A stretch of DNA of 64,000 nucleotides from Paragonimus westermani (lineage: Eukaryota > Platyhelminthes > Trematoda > Plagiorchiida > Troglotrematidae). Shown one piece after another: positions 1 through 13,100 of this stretch (positions within the stretch are counted from its first letter, which is position 1; each line of letters starts with the position of its first letter). The notes below the pieces were generated by a model. It made no database searches. It saw only the letters and a list, made by a program, of their open reading frames with translations, and had not been told where the DNA came from. Position numbers and translations under genes: made by a program. The DNA lies in contig QNGE01001286.1 in NCBI GenBank assembly GCA_008508345.1, positions 69,420 through 133,419 of the forward strand, read 5' to 3'.

Positions 1-976
1 CTTTTAGGCACTCGAGGTAACGGGTTAGCTTTCTTAACCACTGAGGTACATTTCTGAGAGAAATGAAGTTAGCTTAAGGTAATCATTCCAAACATCCATT
101 CAAGGATTGTGTTACCCAGCATTTCGTTCTCTGAAAAGTACCTAATTCAACTTTAGTTTCGAATCCACATTATCTTATATATGACGGTGGCAAACAATAT
201 CTCTATCCTAAACATAACTATTGCTAATTGAAAATCCAAAGCACATTTACAGAAGAGGTGCAGTTACAAGTTTCCCTTTCGCTATCCCTAAATTATCATT
301 CCTATCGTGTGCTAGAACGAGCAGGCCTGAGATGCTTTTAAACAAGTGAATTGTTATCTGCACACCACACATGCTACTTCTCGAAATTCGATTTAACACC
401 ATTCTTACTCTGGCAGGTACACGGAACCGAATTGATTCATTAACACTTGTACGCCTCAAGTGCAAGCAGTTATGCTAAAATGATCCACCCACGAACCGTT
501 CAAATCACAACTAGATTCCTCATACTGAGATCTGTTTACATTTAGCAAGTCTGATATACCGGAAAACTAGCAATATAAGTGATGACGTTAGTTTAAGCTT
601 TATTAACATTGTTTCATTTTAAGTGGTTATAAATTTGTTACCAGCCTTTATTTTCCTGTTTTGGAGTTATTGTACTAAACAATGTGAAAGCATTTTGCTG
701 AGTAGTATTTGCTATTGAGAAGTGGCTTTACAATTTGCTTTAATTTGTTACAAATATAAATGAAATTTTTCAGTCCATCATTTTGATCAGCTAGAATGAA
801 AATGGGCCGTTTTTAAGTAGGATTGTTTGGTCTTTTTTCTTAAATTATGCCGATTTTCTCAGTTAGGTTGGTACTCTGCGAACGTACGATATTCGAAGCA
901 GACCAGGAATTGTTGCATGAAACGTAACATATAATATGGTGCATGATTAACTACTAAATGTATTTTCTTGTTACAG
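1..976 (+). other. Intron of ACSS3-like gene (3' part), no gene seen
   Basis: AT-rich sequence without a recognisable exon or repeat. It ends in the acceptor TTGTTACAG just before the first visible exon. That exon begins with two bases completing a Gly codon, so at least one more coding exon, carrying the first half of the adenylation motif, must lie upstream of the window. Confidence 0.7.
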
Positions 977-1164
977 GTATCCCTAAGGGCATTGTGCGAA
1001 CAAATGGTGGGCATGCGGTAGCTCTGAAATATGCTATGTCGGCGGTACTTGGGATGAGAAACGGCGATCGTTGGTGGCCTTCCAGTGAATTTGGTTGGGT
1101 CGTTGGCCACTCTTTTATGTGCTATGGTCCCTTGCTACATCGATGCACGCCCATTCTTTATGAA
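977..1164 (+). CDS. ACSS3: ACSS3-like exon A (adenylation loop to GHSF motif)
   Basis: The exon starts with GT, completing a split Gly codon (phase 1 entry), and reads 62 full codons from IPKGIVRTNGGHAVALKYAM to CTPILYE. It contains the second half of the ATP-binding SGTTGxPKG motif, split by the upstream intron, and the conserved block GWVVGHSFMCYGPLLH. Acceptor is TTGTTACAG and donor is GAA|GTATGC. It ends in phase 0 and joins exactly to the GKPVHTPDA exon at 3496. Confidence 0.93.
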
Positions 1165-4100
1165 GTATGCGATACTGAATCGTTTGTTCCGTTATTTGCA
1201 TTGTGTTACCTCGGTGGTTGTGTATATCGCTCACATATCAAAGGAGTTAAACTGGCGGTCGTCCAGAGAGCCACCAGGTGTTCTTCATCCCAAAACACGT
1301 GTATCACGAGTCAACTGCATGAGCCCCCTATTGGCTTTCAAGTGTTATTGTAACCATACTGTTCCTTGATGTAAGGATTTTGTCCTATATACCACACAAA
1401 TATTATGTAACTTATTGTCCAATCAAAATCGCATATGAAGAATGCAAAAACTAACGAAGATAACGATACGGATAAATTCGTGAACATGGTGCTTTCTATT
1501 GCGTAGAGTTCTTCAGTACAAAAGGAAGACATGTTAACACTTCGTTTACTGTCATCAGTCGCAAACGTACAACATGCAGGTCATATGCGATAAAGAATTA
1601 AAAAAGACAGGTTATGGACTAGTACATTCACACCAATTATTATGATGTCAACACCACGGTAGCCCGATAGGTTACTTCAACCACCTTTGTGCACATACTG
1701 TCGACTGGTAAGTTCTGATCAATATAGCTTTGCCAAACACCAGTAGATTCGGGTTCTGACTGCCTAACAATATTTCGAGCGAGCTAATTGGGTCAACTTG
1801 ATGACCTGTTATCGTGAGGTTATTAGCAATCGATGATGCGGATGTTGAGCAGCGAGTTTACCGGTTCGCGATTGTCCTGTCATGTGTTGCTTCAACCAAT
1901 TCGGAACGTGGTTCGCTACTTCTGAGATGGTTGTCAATCTGTTCTACCTTTCTAAACGTCAGTGCAACCACAACTGAACTGATAGATAACGCGAGAGACA
2001 CAATGGTTAGACCAACTGCACTCGCGATTTTGAAGAACTGGTTCTTTCGTGGTTTCAACTAAAAGTATTTGGGCAGCCGTATAAGCTCGGGATAGGGCGG
2101 ACTTCAATTTCCGCCTAATATCATGAATCAAACGATCCCGTTTAAGTACATATTACTGCATAAAAAGTAGTATGTCTTTAAAGGGAACCAGTGTTTCAAA
2201 CTGAATAGGGTTTATAAAAAAATGCAAGTTTCCTGCTTACTTTTGTGGATGCTTCTTTCAGGGAGGGGATTAGCTCCCATCGTTAATTATAGTTTGATCC
2301 CAACAAATACTACTAAATAGGAACGAAATCTTATGAACCCTCAAGTAATGTTCTCGTATTCCATCTATTGTACTCAAGTTCAGGAGGATACTTGGGCAGT
2401 CAGTTTATCAGATCCTTCGGTGGATTCCACATGATACAGTAGATTTGGACGATTAACTGAATCGAAGCATAGAATATCTGAGCTCCCAGGGTGATTGAGC
2501 TGTTTGAGTGCTTGTCATGTTTAAGCGTATTGTTTCTCTCACTGATTCGGATCCATCCAAAGCCCGAAAGTTTTGAGGTGGGGTCTCATCTAATTTTGAA
2601 GCAATTAGTTCGCCGGAATCAAACAGGAACGGCATCCATACAGACAGTTAGGAAATTCGGCCGAGGGAAGGTGAGGTCTGTTCCTGTTATTTCTGTTTTT
2701 CGGAAAAAAACAGTTTGCCGCGACATTCTCCTCAAAAGAGAAACTCGAAGCCTAGAGCTAGCACCGTTGAACTTGGCGGCTCTGATCAGATTTGAATAGT
2801 TTACTGTTTATAACAACCATTGTACACTATTACGATTTCAGCCGGAACAAAAGTCTTGATCACGGAGTTATTTCCGAAGGTTAGTGGCTAGGAATTGTCT
2901 CCCACAAAAGGTATTGATAATCGTAAGGTACTCGAACACAAAAGTGGCGGAACGCCTAGGCTTGACATCTTGTTTGTGTCTAATTTGAGGTCCGTAACAC
3001 AGTGACGAGCACGGTTGTCCCTTAGGCCCGTCGCTTGGAGCTCAAACCTGGCAGCTGAATGCGATACAGACGTACTTCTGCAAGAATCAGGATCAAGCAA
3101 AGAGCCTTTCGGAATGGCCTAGCTGAAGTGTCTACGTAAAGGTGAAACTGGAATCATACGTTTTAATTGTATTAACCAGTACTATCAGACAGAAATAGAC
3201 AATACGCGAACTAATTCCAATGTTTACTTCATGAACGAAAATGGAATATCTCTATCTTTTAAGACTGTTATTGCCACATATGCTGTCAGGTTGGGTGAAT
3301 TAGCACTATGTGATTTGATTGCGTCTTAGCTAATGTCTATATGAACGCGAGAGCTACGATCAAGTACGGACGGAATACAATTTGAAGAAATATATTGCTT
3401 GAAATACACTCTTTCAAGTCTAGCTGTTGCCTATCATTCCTTGTTAGTCGTTGTTATATGGTGCTCTTAACTTATTTGTTTCCACACTCTCAAAGGGTAA
3501 ACCGGTACATACACCGGATGCTGCCCAATTCTTTCGTGTTCTTCACGAGCACAAAGTCAACGGATGGTACACTACGCCGAGTGCACTTCGCGCAATTCGA
3601 CAGGAAGATCCTGGTTTGGTGGAAAGCAAACATTATCGTGAGCAGTTGCCACACTTACGTCAGATGTTTGTGGTCGGTGAACACTGTGATACTGAAACAC
3701 TGAGTTGGATTGGGAACGGTTTACCCGACCACGTGCGCATCACTGACAGTTGGTGGCAGACCGAGACCGGTTGGCCCATGACTTCTTGTTGTTTTGGACT
3801 ACCCGGTGGATTTCTTACGCGAACCAAGATTGCCAGTCCACCTGGCTCGGCCGGTCGTCCGGTTCCTGGGTATAGTGTACAAACGGGAAAGATTGTCAAA
3901 TCTCGAACAGCTAATGACACTGACTTTGGTCAGGATGACCACGAACTAGACAGAATTGTGATCAAGCTGCCACTTCCACCTGGAACTGCGTCCACCTTTT
4001 GGAATGATCATGACAGATTTTTGAATTACTACTTCACTTCCTATCCGGTAAGTTTGGACATGAAACAAACAGTTATTTTTTGTGGTCTGAACAAATATTA

Positions 4101-7100
4101 TGAAGTGTCTTGTAAGCGAAACACACGGGCAAGTTGCTGGCGAGTTATTCTTGTACACAGTTTGAGCTGCAGGAATAATTCACATATTGGTGACTCAGAA
4201 ATGCTTTCCATGGCTCAGGTGTACAATGGATACAATTGAACCAATCAGACAACTACATAGGTAAACAGAGTGGTACAGCAAAATAACATTTTCTCTGTGA
4301 ACACCGTTTCATTTTGTCCTGCCTGCGTTTTTCTCTTAGTGGCGTACAAATACAACTAATAAGTAATGTGATAGATTTATGATTTTAGATGAGATCCAAG
4401 TGTGGAAAATCAGGGGTTCGGCTGGATTCGGACCAGCGACAGACACAACATGCCTCAGCGCGGCAAGCGCTCTACCAGCTGGGTTAAGAAGCCACGGCAG
4501 TTGGTATTATTGGCTGTGAATGTAACGTGTTATGATATGTAAGGTAATATGTAACGTGTTGGCGGTGCACAAGTACATGCCTGTTTGTCGTGCTGTCAGT
4601 CGATCAGTAGTTAGTTACCCATTGCTTGTTAATTATACATATATAAGTGACCTTACACCTATAAAAGCGGGTAAAAATACAGGAGAGTTTTCACTGACAG
4701 TTTGCATGCTGTGAGGCTACAAGGGGCAGTGACTCCGGAGGAATAAACTTCAAACGGATCATTCATTGAGAAATATACAACTCCCCACAGTCCAAGATGG
4801 ACCGGCTATAATCTTCTTAGATTGTTTCATTCATTTCTACATGTATCATTACGATGAGAGTACACCTGCATACTTAGTAAAGTGAGCTGCAACCCTATAT
4901 TCATATAATATGAATTTTGACAGGCTCACTAAGTTATGCTGGTTGGTGAATATGCATTTCATTCATATGCTGCTTGGAAATTATCAGTGGTAAAGTAATT
5001 GAGTGACTTCTGAACTGGAAGCCTTTCGTTGTTGAAATTATCTACTTCATATAAAGGGCTGTGTGCTTCTCACAAACACTCAAAACCGGTGAATTCAGTT
5101 GTAGGACGGAGAGCGCACGTTTTATCGAGCTTCGAAATTCGGACAACGTGCGAACGTTGGTGTTGTTTTAAAAGGTTTCCCTCAAACACCCTAGCAATTA
5201 AGAATTTTTCCATACATGTACGGTTTCAAGTGATTTTTCGAAATATATGTCTGCCGGGGCTTTGTTAGTATATGTATTCAACTATGTCACCGTGCTGACT
5301 CACAATGACGGAATCCAGTACGTTTCACAGTAAAGCGTAGAAACTGGATTGTATTATTCGACGGTCCACTTATAATCTGTCCAGCGTCTCAAACATATGT
5401 TATGCTGTTAAGATAAACATATTGCTGGTCAATGTTTTTAATGTTAGACCCGACCAAACCTAGCGGGGAAAATCCGGTATTTTTGGTAATACCCACAAAT
5501 CTGTCTACGACTACCAGTTTTACAAGCTACCATCTTCCTATGTTAGCCGTCATAGCTCGGTCTCAGAAACTGTTCGCTGCATCGCGTCCTGCCTCTGCGA
5601 CTACTTGTTTGGTATGCGGACCGTCATCATAACAACAATTAGTTACTTTCATATCTGCCCATAGTTTCTGCTACATTTGCAAACATAAGGCTGTTGTGTC
5701 GTTTTGTCTACATTAATTATCGGGCTCAAAATGGATTCCAACCACAAAAAATGGAGAAACCTTTGCTACTCAACTTATAAAGTGTCATCACCGACCTAAA
5801 ATCGAGCGAGAGATTTTCCTTGTGCCACAACCCAGCCGCAATAGAGACTTACAGTAAATTAAACGGGAGAACATTGCGCAATGACAGAACGCAAGAAGCG
5901 ACAATTTATACTCAGAAAAAATACTTACCTGATTTTTTTCATTGTTGCCACGAAACCATCCCAATTAATATACGATTGTGTAAAAATGAGCACAACTGGA
6001 AATCAAAACAAGAATACTGTTAGCTAACAGCTCGTCGATCGGAGCATTTTAGATTATGAAGGATTGAAGAAGATTCGTAAATCGAGAAGGTGTAAACATG
6101 TGGACTTTATTAAAAGGTTACATTTGAACTTGTGGATATCATGGCACCATTTGATTAAAATGGTTAGAAATGGATTTACTTCTTTGTAAACACGTGACTA
6201 GGGAGTAAACAAACGTTGATGACTAAACCTACATATTGGCCGACAATGAGCAGGAGAGACGATATATTGTGATTATACACAACAATCTAGCAGTCAGTAG
6301 TTAATCACCAAGGCATCACCGTGGTTGTGAACTTGCGAACTGTGCGCGTTCCTTCGGACCATAACCGATTATCTGCTTTTAAGGGTTCTGACCTGGAGGT
6401 AACCATTGCTTGACGAAGAAAAATGAGGCATTTTTTCCTAAATGAGCATTTTTCGTTAGAGGATGCTCCTATGTATCTGCCAACCATTTCATTATGTGCG
6501 TTTTGATTTCCGCACTCACCATACTTTCTGGTCTACTGAAATATTTATATCAACAAACTTTGGAGCTTGACTCATACAGGACTTCACTTTTTAACTGGAA
6601 CTGGAGTCAACCTTATCGTTTGCGACCGCAAACCAAGTGTTGCCTTTTTGTTCGCATGGTTCATTGCGGCAATAAGTATGTTGGTGGAAGCGTCCATCCA
6701 GATGTCAATGTTGGATAGGTGCTTCTTATACACACTTTTTTCACACATTTCGGCAATGAGAATTCTGGAAGAAATAGGTTTAGTAGATCTTCCGGAGACT
6801 TATTTTGGAAAATGTCAGACAGGAAGAATTCATGCAACTTTGGTTGCTCCACTTTTAGTCAGTCGTCACACACGGGTAGACATTGAGTAATCTAGATACC
6901 GCTTTTAGATTTCATGTATCCTAAATTCCGACCTGTAACCTCTGCCGGCTGTAGTATTCTACGTGAGTACTTTCTGACCATTTTCTCCCGAATTTTTTTT
7001 CAGCAAATTTTTAATATTTTGCTGAAAATTTTTTAATATAACTGTGTTCACACAGTGCCTACTTTGATCAAAATATTTACGTGACACGCTAGTCTAATGG

Positions 7101-10100
7101 TACCTTTAGATTACTTCTGTGTTTAAAACCTTTTCATACCAACTTGAATCTGGTGCGCTTGTGCACACAGGAGAGGGATGACATTCATCTGGGTTCCGTC
7201 CTCCTGTTGATCTCAAAGTAAAATATTGTGGGTGTTTTTCCCAGTACATAAGTTTTCTCAGTTTTTGAAGATAACTCTGGGTTACAGCATTTCAACGTGT
7301 AGTGTCTTCAGGTAACGTACTAAAACATCTTATAGTACACAGACACATTTAGTTAACGGACGACAAACAGAATGACAAATATACACATGTGGTCACCCAT
7401 TGTAATGGTTTTCATAAATGTCTGAAGGAGATTTGGAGTCGTTCGATTCTCGTTTATGTAATAATCAAGTGAATTTTGAACATTTTGACCGAACAAGCTT
7501 TGAATCCACAATTTGGTCGTGTCTTCCAGGCTAGACTAACTGTAGCTGTCTACGTAGTATCATATTCATTTAAAGTTCAACTTTAAGAGAATGACCATCT
7601 TCCTGTTTATTCAGAGGATACCTGGTAGTGGATGATTAGATGTGTGTCGAATATTTTTACTCCTAACTCAAGTTTTCCGTCAGGTGTTATCAAGTAATGA
7701 GTAACTGTTCTGACGTTGTTAAACAGTCTGGTCATGCGATTATCGTGAGCCACGGGACTCTCTGAGTAGCCAGTCGCCAAATGTTCTTAATGAAACGCTG
7801 ATTTTTGCAGATATCTGAGTTATGTCTGTTTATTTGTTTTTGTTCGACACCACTCGGAGGAGTTGTGTATTTTGTGCAGGGTTTTGGATTAATCCACTCA
7901 TTCACTGTTCCTCTACGTTTGCGTTTCATGCTCTCAGTGTACCACTTATAGACAGATCATCATTTTTCCAGGTCTGTTTTTGTTTCCATTGACGTTTAAC
8001 CCTCAGTTGCTCACATACTACTGTTGATGGCGAGTGTGCACTATTTTGCTTAGGGTTGTGTTACATGATCAGGGGTCGTTTCCGAATCATTGGTCATGCA
8101 AATTCCTTCATTATTCAGTCAATTTATTCATGTATATAATTTTTTTTGAACACAATTGCTTCTAAATATCCGTGTGCAGTTCTGAATGCTATTCTCAGAT
8201 TATAGTAACAAAGACGCCGTATCCCAACAATTTTTCTTCATGATATGCAATACGTAAACCTAAGTTACTCCCCGTCCAAAGAGTTACGTTGCATTAGAAT
8301 AAGCTCACCATAAAAAAGTTTTTAGGAACTAAAACTGACTGATCGTATGCCTAACTTTTCGTCTTTCAATATTTCTAAAAATACATACTATCAAGTAGTG
8401 ATTAATATTAGTGGTTTTCAAGATGGACATCATTCAAATCTGATCTTAGCCTTTGCATTCGGGCAGACTTGTCAGCCGGATTCTTTCAAAAAGAGACGCC
8501 AGATTCAGATTTGATAATTCCGTTGTGCCTAGTGTGAAGTCAATGATACAATGGTCAAGAAAGTTGCCTCATGAAAGCCTGGTCAGAGTTCTAATCTCGG
8601 TCTTGGCATTAATGTATACTGCTAAAGAGCTCAAATCCGGGCGCAATCCGAGTCAAGTGTTGCTGGAAATTTTGTCCGATTGCGAAGGCCGCGATCAAAC
8701 ACGAGTGATGTTAAGCTTACAAATTGCCAAATGCCACACCAATCACCAGTAATCCAAGAATAGTTGGGCGTCATTCCCAATTGATCGTACCTATCACAAT
8801 CTCACAGACATTCCGGTCATATTCTCGCATGAGCTTGTCACGGTCAGGAGTTGAACTCCAACCACACTTTCATAAGTCAACTGCGTTGACCACTGCACTA
8901 CTGACCTGTTAATGGACAAGAATGAATTACCATACACGAGAGCTCACCCACCACTGCCGAACACTAACAAGACCAAAATTCGCATATAGAGATTCATTTC
9001 AGAGGGAGCTGACTAAGAAAATTATGGGACTGAAAGTGTGCTTATTTCCTAACAGAAAACAATGATATTGGTCGTGAAATGAATTTGAAAATATATGTAT
9101 GTGTACACATATCTACAAAGAAACACAGACACAGTGGTAGACAAAAAACTTCATGAAATCCGTACATGAACAGATATGTGCTTGACCTAATTCCTGTCAC
9201 ACCATCCTAAAGTCTCTGGGATACCAGTGTCTTCGTGCTGGCCACATTTCAACACACAGTGTTGGATTGATGAAGTGGACGAGCAAACTGTCTGCAGATT
9301 GCAGAGGCCCTCTTTGTTGGCTTAAGCCAGGCTATTGTCTATCTTATGGCTTGTGTGGCAAAGGTGTGTAGTGATGAGCGCAGGTAAAATTGTGTTTTGT
9401 GTGACAGTCGGTTCTTTCGATTAGGCCATTGGAGCTTGTTTTTGGTCGACAGATACATTGCTTATTCTCAACTGAAGAGCAGCTTGTGATGAACCCGTTG
9501 GCTATAGTAACACTGATTATTAGTAAAACTGGGTATGTGAGCCTGACCGCGTCGAGTAGTTCTTTAGCACCTAGACCAACTGACATGGCTAATCTGGTAA
9601 AACACGTAATGAAAACTGCTTTCCTAAAGCAAACAGTCCTAATCCATTTTATCGACCTGCCTCGAATTAAACGNTAAAACACGTAATGAAAACTGCTTTC
9701 CTAAAGCAAACAGTCCTAATCCATTTTATCGACCTGCCTCGAATTAAACGAAAATTAACCGAATACCCATAAGTTATACGCTGTGGGTGTGTGTTAGCGT
9801 TAGAAGCTCCAGTTTGAATTGCTAACCTGTCTCAATTTAGCGCACGCACGAAGTCACCACGTTGGGGCTTAACGCTGCAGGGACAACTAAGAGGTTTTCT
9901 TTAAAAATTTGCTCGCGTTTTTATCCGACAAATCCATTCTACTTTTAAGGGCTATTATGATACGATGGACGTTGGTCACATTGACAAGGACGGGTTTGTC
10001 TATATTCTGTCACGTGCTGATGACGTCATCAATGTTGCCGGTCATCGACTGAGCACCAGTGCGATTGAGGAGGCATGCTATAAGGACGAAGACGTCATCG

Positions 10101-13100
10101 ATTGTGCCGTTGTTGCGGTTCCAGATCAGATCAAAGGCAAGGTTACACAAACTTTTCTGGTAGTGTTTTTAATATTTTGTCTCGGCATAAGCTTCATGAT
10201 CCCATACTGGAAAATTTTATCTAATTCTTGAATTGGTTAGCTTCAAAATTATTAGTAAACAATCACATGGATGCTGCCGGCGATTTCTGCGCACCCCATT
10301 GATTGAGTACACTGGGTTCTCTACATTTAAGTCTGGAATCGAAAGCCCTTAGAGATTCCCACTGATCAACTGAGACCGTACACTACAGTCGTTCAGGCCC
10401 ATTGACTGAATATATGTAGGCTTTAGTCTGGACAATTCATGTGTCATGTGTATCAGCAGTATCTGTGAAATGACGGATAAATTTATCTAAGGTTTCCCAG
10501 GGAATATGTACTTTAGGACAATATTTAAATCATTTTATATTGGTAAGTAGTAACGCTTTTAAAAATCACATTAGCATGTTTATCGTCTTTTGTAGGTTGT
10601 GTCCCATTTGGTCTTCTCGTAGTCAAAAGTGAATGCGGGCGGTCAGAAGATGAGGTTGTACAAAATGCGATCGCCGCTGTGCGCCGCGCTGTCGGTCCAG
10701 TTGCCGCTTTCCACCTAGCTGCTGTGGTGCCTGGACTACCGAAGACAAGATCCGGAAAAATTGCCCGTGGAAGTTTGGCAAATATGGCCGCTGGAAAGCC
10801 AATCAGAGTGAGTCTTTTTACTGCAGAACAACGACTGGTGCAGCCTGGAGGAAAAAATGGGTTAGCACGACTTTGCAATATTGAAGGCACAAAATTAGGA
10901 TACTTTTAACAACTTTGACTAAGTCATCTTTTATCTGGTGCCGCAAAACTGAAGCATTGTTCCATATGCTTCAGTTAATGCTTGTAGCTTTCGTTACTGA
11001 TGTATTCTGTCGTATAACTGTAATAGTAACTATTTATCTGACCATGTTTTACTCACACAGTCGTCTGAGCTGACACAGATTTTACGTACGCAGAACGAAA
11101 TGAACCAACTCTTACTGAGAACAAGACGGAATAATGCATCGTTCGATTTTCTGCCGCATAATACGGATTGTTAGAATACTACCCAGAACGCAGTGTAAGT
11201 TGTGGAGCCCCAAGGTTTATACAATATGCCTCCCGTTCAAAATGTCAACCTGACATCAATTACAAATAGGGCGTATTCCGTGATTAACTGCAACTTCTTC
11301 AGTCTTATGGAATTTTCAGCCAGCTGCTTTTGTGAAGAAATGCTAAATTTGAGTTTTACTTACGTTAGAGCTTGTCAGTGGTACGCACATTTACAAAAGC
11401 CGGAACTTGTTTTCCGACCGAGTTTTCACAAAGCTGCTCTACTGACCTCTTAATATGTGCAACCGAATTAATAAATTCAAATGCCAGCCACACTTAATCG
11501 TGAGTCCTGTTCCGCTTTCCAGATCACCTTGTAAGGAGATATAGTAACTATCACGTGACTGATATTCAGTTTAATTCGGTCAAAATCACGCACTCCTTAC
11601 CAGTAATTTAAATACCGTTCAGCTATTTCAGTGACCCTTAGAATTCTCACTTGGAGAAGGATCGCAACACTCAAACATTGAGTAATGTTGAATTATATTC
11701 CCCAGTATTTATTGTCAACATTAATTGTTACCAATAAACATATCATGTTCTCCTACACTTATTGCAGGCAGCGCTTGTTGAAAGATCCTCTTCAACTGAC
11801 TAACCTACTGGGTTATCATAGTCGCAACAGATATCCTAGTTATTAGGCTTGTACATAATTCGTTCAAATAAATTTACAGGTAATGAAACAGACTAACTAG
11901 TGAGAAACCTAGTGACTCACTAGCCACCGTATTTTTTCCCGAACTGCACGTGATCTGTAGTTGTTGTGCTGAAACACCACATACTGGCAGTACTACTAAT
12001 GTAAACTCGGAGAAAGTTCAGTCGAAAATGTCCTTAGTTGAGATATTTTTTCCAACTCGCTGTTGGGCAGAAACTAAAATTCATTTTTTTAGAGATCTCT
12101 TTTATCTACTCGAAAAGAATTCATTCCTATTATCTCGTAGAAGCTGCAACTTGGATATCTCTCAGAAGTAACAGCAATTTTGAAGGTCTGATTTTTCACC
12201 CTTCTAAAATAGCATACTAACTTGAATTTTGAGCGTTTGTGCTCGTCACTCGATAAGCTAAACTTGAGGAATGGCCAGTTTCTTCAACCAGTTGCATTCG
12301 GTTATTCCCATCAGGGTCCTACAATTACTTGAGACACGCGAATTATGTACGAGTGTGAGGACGCGTGAAAAGGGGTAAGGGAGGTGGAATTTTGTATCAA
12401 CACTCTTTGCGCACACAAACGTGGGTTGTGAATTCTGATGACAGTGGCTTGTGTCATTGATAGCTGTTGGATTTTAACGGTTTTGGAGGGACCTTGACCA
12501 ACTTTGTTCGACTTGGCTTTGTCCGCTGGCCAGTATCAACCAGCTGGAAGCCAGAAGCATCTGAAATGGTCTTTCTCCAACTGTTTCCAAGCCTTTTCCA
12601 AAGGGGATAGGAAATTCTTTTCGCTTTCCTCAGACAAACATGACCCCACTGACGCCAATGAGAGCATGTCTGCTGACAGGTACAGTTGAATAGAGTTGTA
12701 TCGCATTAAGGAAGGGTAGAATTTAGAGACAATCACATTTGGCCCTCTGAATGTTCTGCTTCACCGCTTAACCCTTTGGGCCTATAACTTATTAATGTTC
12801 TGTCTGTGTCGAGGACGGCTTCACTGATATAAGGAAATTGAGTGTAGGTGACACGGATAGGCTTGAAAAGTTCATTTCTATTCTTTATAGCAATGTGCAG
12901 TTCAGATTTGATCAATTTTTTCAGTTAGCCGAGACACGCACTAGACGATTAAACCTGCGCCTTCATAAAGTGTCATACCTTATGGGCTTGATATTTTACT
13001 GTTCGTTCAATTTGAGACCTGTATTCGTATAACCTACAAACCAGTGTTACAAGCCACAGAATCTGCTTTCAGAATGGCCACTGAGATTCCGATCTGCAGC

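Larger units (their letters stand above)
4048..9949 (+). other. ACSS3-like intron, 5.9 kb, repeat-bearing
   Basis: GT-AG intron (GTAAGT to CTTTTAAG). It holds a SINE copy at 4385-4497 (- strand), an AT-rich hairpin at 6993-7032, a repeat-B copy near 8640-8756, a second-family tRNA-like SINE at 8822-8920 (- strand), and an assembly scar at 9598-9750. Open frames of 60-107 codons in this intron show no domain or splice support. Confidence 0.8.

Noticed and set aside
2842..2880. 39-nt micro-exon in the first ACSS3 intron
   Set aside because: The neighbouring exons join directly at LYE|GKPV as in the family, so an insert is not needed.
8453..8752. 99-codon + strand frame
   Set aside because: Lies in an ACSS3 intron, has no domain, and its 3' part is dispersed repeat B.
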